A stretch of DNA of 64,000 bases. It comes from Myroides phaeus (GTDB lineage: Bacteria > Bacteroidota > Bacteroidia > Flavobacteriales > Flavobacteriaceae). This document shows, piece by piece, positions 61,376 through 64,000 of this stretch. How positions within the stretch are numbered: position 1 is the first letter of the stretch; every line of letters begins with the position of its first letter. A program made the translations under genes and the position numbers. The stretch spans positions 56,614 to 120,613 of the forward strand of contig NZ_FNDQ01000009.1 in assembly GCF_900099675.1 (NCBI RefSeq), written 5' to 3'. The notes beneath the pieces are model-generated. The model was not told the origin of the DNA. It saw nothing but the letters and a program-made list of their open reading frames with translations, and made no database searches.

Positions 61376-61383
61376 TAATTTTG
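61376..61383 (+). promoter_or_regulatory. -7 promoter element of the small lipoprotein gene
   Basis: TAATTTTG matches TAnnTTTG, 20 bases before the ATG at 61404. An in-frame ATG at 61395 would be only about 5 bases from the transcription start. Confidence 0.5.
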
Positions 61384-61403
61384 TGCATTAAGAAATGATA
61401 AAC

Positions 61404-61649
61404 ATGAAAACAAAAATATTTACTTTACTAACAATCGGAACTGTGTTTATGGCTTCGTGTACTGATAAGAAATCCGAGTCTACAACAAGTACTACTTCTC
61501 AAGTGTCAAACAATACTTCTGAACAAACTGATAAAGCTGTAGAAATTCCAATGCATGGAACAAGTGAAAACAGCTCGTCTTCAACAAATCAACGTTTTGA
61601 AATGAATGACGATATGAAACAGATGATACAAAACGAGAAGAGCAAATAA
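61404..61649 (+). CDS. small Ser/Thr-rich lipoprotein
   Basis: An 81-residue predicted lipoprotein. MKTKIFTLLTIGTVFMAS leads to Cys19 (MASC lipobox). The mature part is low-complexity, rich in Ser, Thr and Asn (SESTTSTTSQVSNNTSEQ), ending in a Met- and acid-rich helix (FEMNDDMKQMIQNEKSK). No function can be read from it. An alternative start three codons earlier (61395) is possible. Confidence 0.65.
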   Translation: MKTKIFTLLTIGTVFMASCTDKKSESTTSTTSQVSNNTSEQTDKAVEIPMHGTSENSSSSTNQRFEMNDDMKQMIQNEKSK

Positions 61650-61775
61650 TTTGCTTCTCCACAGAATTCTATATTAAAAAACAATTCGTTATAATTTCGA
61701 CTATAAATTATTCTTGTTTACTACACTGTAATCAAGATGATTTAAAATAAATAGATGTATTCCGTTCGTAATGCT

Positions 61776-61783
61776 TATTTTTG
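61776..61783 (+). promoter_or_regulatory. -7 promoter element of metG
   Basis: TATTTTTG matches TAnnTTTG, 42 bases before the metG ATG. No T-box or other tRNA-sensing leader is visible in the 176-base gap. Confidence 0.5.
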
Positions 61784-61825
61784 CAGTCTTATTTGAATTG
61801 TTTTTTAGAAAACTATAATTGATTT

Positions 61826-63886
61826 ATGATACAAAATCCAAAAAGATACACGCTTACAGCGGCGTTGCCATATACTAATGGTCCTATTCACATTGGACAC
61901 TTAGCTGGGGTATATGTACCTGCTGATATTTATGCAAGATTTTTACGTTTACAAGGAAAAGACGTAGCTTTTATTTGTGGAAGTGATGAACATGGGGTAG
62001 CTATTTCTATGAAAGCGAAAAAAGAAGGTATTACTCCACAACAAGTTATTGATAAATACAACGGAATTATCAAACAATCGTTTGTGGATTTTGGTATTTC
62101 TTTTGACAATTACTCAAGAACTTCTTCTTCAATCCATCATCAAACTGCTTCTGAATTTTTCAAAAAGCTTTATAGTGAAGGCAAATTTATTGAAGAAGTT
62201 ACTGAACAATTATATGATGAACAAGCACAACAGTTTTTGGCAGACCGTTTTGTAACAGGTACTTGTCCAAAATGTGCTAACGAAGAAGCATACGGAGACC
62301 AATGTGAAAAATGTGGTACTTCATTAAATGCTACTGATTTAATTAACCCTAAATCGACTATTACAGGCTCTAAACCTATTTTAAAATCAACTAAACACTG
62401 GTTTTTACCCCTTGATCAATATGATACATTCTTGCGTGAGTGGATTTTAGATGGTCATAAAAATGACTGGAAACCGAATGTTTATGGTCAGGTTAAATCT
62501 TGGTTAGAAGATGGTTTAAAACCACGTGCGGTAACTCGTGACTTGGATTGGGGTATTCCTGTTCCTGTTGAAGGTGCTGATGGAAAAGTTCTTTATGTAT
62601 GGTTTGATGCTCCAATTGGATATATTTCTTCTACAAAAGAATGGGCAGAAAGAGAAGGAAAAGATTGGGAACCATATTGGAAATCTGATGATACTAAATT
62701 AGTGCACTTCATTGGAAAAGATAATATTGTTTTCCACTGTGTTATTTTCCCTGCCATGTTGAAAGCAGAAGGTAGTTATATTCTGCCTGACAACGTTCCT
62801 GCAAATGAGTTCTTAAACTTAGAAGGTAATAAGCTTTCTACTTCTAAAAATTGGGCTGTTTGGTTACACGAATATTTAGAAGATTTCCCAGGAAAACAAG
62901 ATGTTTTACGTTATGCATTGACATCAAATGCTCCTGAAACAAAAGATAACGACTTTACTTGGAAAGATTTTCAAGCAAGAAACAACAATGAGTTAGTTGC
63001 TATTTTTGGTAACTTCATCAACCGAGTTGTTGTTTTAACAAATAAATATTACAACGGAATTGTTCCTCATCCAAATGAATTTTCTGATGTTGATATAGCT
63101 ACTTTACAAGAATTAAGAGCGTACCCAAGTGTTATTGAGAGTTCTGTTGAAAGATACCGCTTTAGAGAAGCATTGTCTGAATTAATGAATGTTGCTCGTC
63201 TTGGAAACAAATATCTTGCTGATGAAGAACCTTGGAAGTTGATTAAAGAAAATCCAGAAAGAATAAAAACTCAAATGTATGTAGCTTTACAAATTGCTGC
63301 TGCATTAAGTACGCTTGTTGAGCCTTTCTTGCCATTTACTGCTAACAAATTGAAGTCTATCTTAAATATTAGTACTCCTATTTCTTGGAAGTCTATTTCT
63401 GAAGATACAGTAATGATTGCAGCAGATCACCAAATTGGACAAGCAGAATTGTTATTCGCTAAGATTGAAGATGAAGAAATTCAAAAACAATTAGACCGCT
63501 TAGAAGCTTCTAAAAAAGCTAATGCTGCTGAGAATAAAAAAGTAGAAGAACAAAAAGAAACTGCTACGTTTGAAGACTTCGCTAAATTAGACTTAAGGGT
63601 TGGAACTATTCTTGAAGCAGAAAAAATGCCGAAAGCAAACAAACTTTTGGTATTAAAAGTAGATACTGGATTAGATGTTAGAACTATTGTTTCTGGTATT
63701 GCTGAACATTTCTCTCCTGAAGAAGTTATTGGGAAAAAGGTTACTGTTCTTGCTAACTTAGCTCCAAGAAAATTAAGAGGCGTTGAAAGTCAAGGTATGA
63801 TTTTAATGACTGAAGATCCTGATGGAAAATTAGTTTTCGTAAATCCTGATAATGATATTGTGAAAAACGGTTCAACAATAAACTAA
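61826..63886 (+). CDS. metG: methionine-tRNA ligase
   Basis: A 686-residue MetRS that charges tRNA-Met. The class I HIGH motif is HIGH at residues 22-25 ([11 protein letters not shown]). A zinc knuckle has Cys147, Cys150, Cys160 and Cys163 ([17 protein letters not shown]). The KMSKS-equivalent is KLSTS ([13 protein letters not shown], near residue 335), a form seen in the MetG1-like subclass. The C-terminal 110 residues are an EMAP/Trbp111-type tRNA-binding domain ([29 protein letters not shown]) that supports dimerisation. The gene is complete; 3 bases after its stop a new ORF begins and is cut by the IS element. Confidence 0.97.
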   Translation: MIQNPKRYTLTAALPYTNGPIHIGHLAGVYVPADIYARFLRLQGKDVAFICGSDEHGVAISMKAKKEGITPQQVIDKYNGIIKQSFVDFGISFDNYSRTSSSIHHQTASEFFKKLYSEGKFIEEVTEQLYDEQAQQFLADRFVTGTCPKCANEEAYGDQCEKCGTSLNATDLINPKSTITGSKPILKSTKHWFLPLDQYDTFLREWILDGHKNDWKPNVYGQVKSWLEDGLKPRAVTRDLDWGIPVPVEGADGKVLYVWFDAPIGYISSTKEWAEREGKDWEPYWKSDDTKLVHFIGKDNIVFHCVIFPAMLKAEGSYILPDNVPANEFLNLEGNKLSTSKNWAVWLHEYLEDFPGKQDVLRYALTSNAPETKDNDFTWKDFQARNNNELVAIFGNFINRVVVLTNKYYNGIVPHPNEFSDVDIATLQELRAYPSVIESSVERYRFREALSELMNVARLGNKYLADEEPWKLIKENPERIKTQMYVALQIAAALSTLVEPFLPFTANKLKSILNISTPISWKSISEDTVMIAADHQIGQAELLFAKIEDEEIQKQLDRLEASKKANAAENKKVEEQKETATFEDFAKLDLRVGTILEAEKMPKANKLLVLKVDTGLDVRTIVSGIAEHFSPEEVIGKKVTVLANLAPRKLRGVESQGMILMTEDPDGKLVFVNPDNDIVKNGSTIN

Positions 63887-63889
63887 ATA

Positions 63890-63910
63890 ATGAAAGCGGT
63901 TATCTTGGAC
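63890..63910 (+). pseudogene. 5' remnant of a gene cut by an IS3-family element
   Basis: An ATG 3 bases after the metG stop opens MKAVILD and then hits TGA at 63911-63913 within the IS end. MKAVIFD is the usual N-terminus of HAD-superfamily hydrolases (MKAVIFDMDG type), so the gene may have been a HAD phosphatase. The last one or two codons may already be IS sequence if the element starts at 63906. Only five to seven residues are available, so the identification is weak; the rest of the gene would lie beyond the IS element outside the window. Confidence 0.35.
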
Positions 63911-64000
63911 TGACCCCAAAAAGTTGGACGAAGTTATGCAATCTTTTTAATATAATGAGCTCGGTATTCTACCGGGCTCATTCCATTTAAATTAATGCGA
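63906..64000. mobile_element. end of an IS3-family (IS150-group-like) insertion sequence
   Basis: The terminal sequence TGACCCCAAAAAGTTGGACG (63911-63930) lies just outside the end of a minus-strand transposase ORF. If the preceding TGGAC (63906-63910) is included, it aligns with the terminal inverted repeat of IS150 (TGTACTGCACCC...GTTGGACG), so the boundary is either 63906 or 63911. This is the 3' end of the element relative to its transposase; the element extends past the window, so the target duplication and other end cannot be seen. Confidence 0.85.
63934..64000 (-). CDS. IS3-family transposase, C-terminal fragment
   Basis: Read on the minus strand, the last 21 codons before the stop include LNGMSPVEYRAHYIKKIA, the typical C-terminus of the OrfB (rve/DDE integrase) transposase of the IS3 family, where LNGMSPVEYR is strongly conserved. 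Only this end is inside the window; the DDE catalytic residues are not visible, so activity cannot be judged. Confidence 0.88.
   Translation of the reverse strand, partial: RINLNGMSPVEYRAHYIKKIA

Noticed and set aside
61650..61825. T-box or other tRNA-sensing leader before metG
   Set aside because: No T-box core sequence or terminator hairpin; only a -7 box and AT-rich sequence.
62818..62850. KLSTS in place of KMSKS in MetRS as a defective motif
   Set aside because: The KxSTS form followed by NWAVW is a known variant in one MetRS subclass, and all other motifs are intact.
1..64000. tRNA, rRNA, CRISPR arrays, prophage or integrase genes
   Set aside because: Read on both strands by eye; no T-loop-like GGTTCRANTCC, rRNA core sequence, regular spacer array or integrase motif was seen apart from the IS3 end.

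Overview
The window is AT-rich (about one third G+C by eye) chromosomal DNA from a member of the Bacteroidota, most likely family Flavobacteriaceae. The evidence is promoters of the TTTG-N19-TAnnTTTG type in front of many genes, weak or absent Shine-Dalgarno sequences, a split nuoC/nuoD with a short NuoG, trp gene order E-G-D-C-F-B-A, a FeoA-FeoB-small Cys-rich protein cluster, HTTM, DUF5074 and YwqK-type proteins, and a Bacteroidota-style MetG. Myroides or a close Flavobacterium relative fits, but the genus is inferred. I see no rRNA, tRNA, CRISPR array or prophage. The only recognisable mobile DNA is the end of an IS3-family element at the right edge.

Layout. 1-4448: end of an MFS transporter, a small orphan membrane protein, a crotonase-family enzyme, a beta-barrel outer membrane protein, then queD-lpxH. 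4500-8445: HTTM membrane protein and ribF (minus), a secreted DNase I-like phosphoesterase (plus), a YugP-like zinc protease (minus). 8566-13282: rimP-nusA-infB (minus) with a terminator-like hairpin in its leader. 13452-16391: a two-domain universal stress protein, then an ECF sigma factor/75-aa protein/MscS-type channel operon (minus). 16451-22150: divergent ribE and pdxA, then yceD-rpmF-fabH-accB-accC. 22385-35663: a cold-shock protein and the complete 14-gene nuoA-N operon. 35871-43382: a PfkB sugar kinase and the trp operon, preceded by a leader peptide with three adjacent Trp codons and an attenuator. 43448-51146: FeoB-associated Cys-rich protein, feoB, feoA, a SCO protein, an M13 peptidase lipoprotein, a C-terminal processing protease and a dCMP deaminase-like enzyme. 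51434-55110: TerB-like protein, fbp, a GNAT acetyltransferase and aspartate kinase. 55140-61649: poorly characterised membrane, repeat and lipoprotein genes. 61826-64000: metG, then a short 5' gene remnant cut by the IS element.

How the genes work together. Most of the window is core housekeeping: respiration (Nuo), fatty-acid initiation (FabH, AccB, AccC), lipid A (LpxH), flavin and vitamin B6 synthesis (RibF, RibE, PdxA), queuosine (QueD), translation and transcription factors (RimP, NusA, IF-2, L32, MetRS), tryptophan synthesis and ferrous iron uptake. The -7 boxes decide several starts: queD, yceD and the lipoprotein at 60282 each have an upstream TTG that is really the end of the -7 element, so their leaders are very short.

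Most worth a second look: (1) two intergenic elements (14421-14540 and 52056-52169) built from 11-bp repeats in opposed arms around a short centre, each in the gap between two convergent terminators; (2) a trp attenuator whose four pairing segments can be located; (3) the hairpin plus T-tract between the rimP promoter and rimP; (4) the IS3-family element that cuts a gene within its first codons next to metG.
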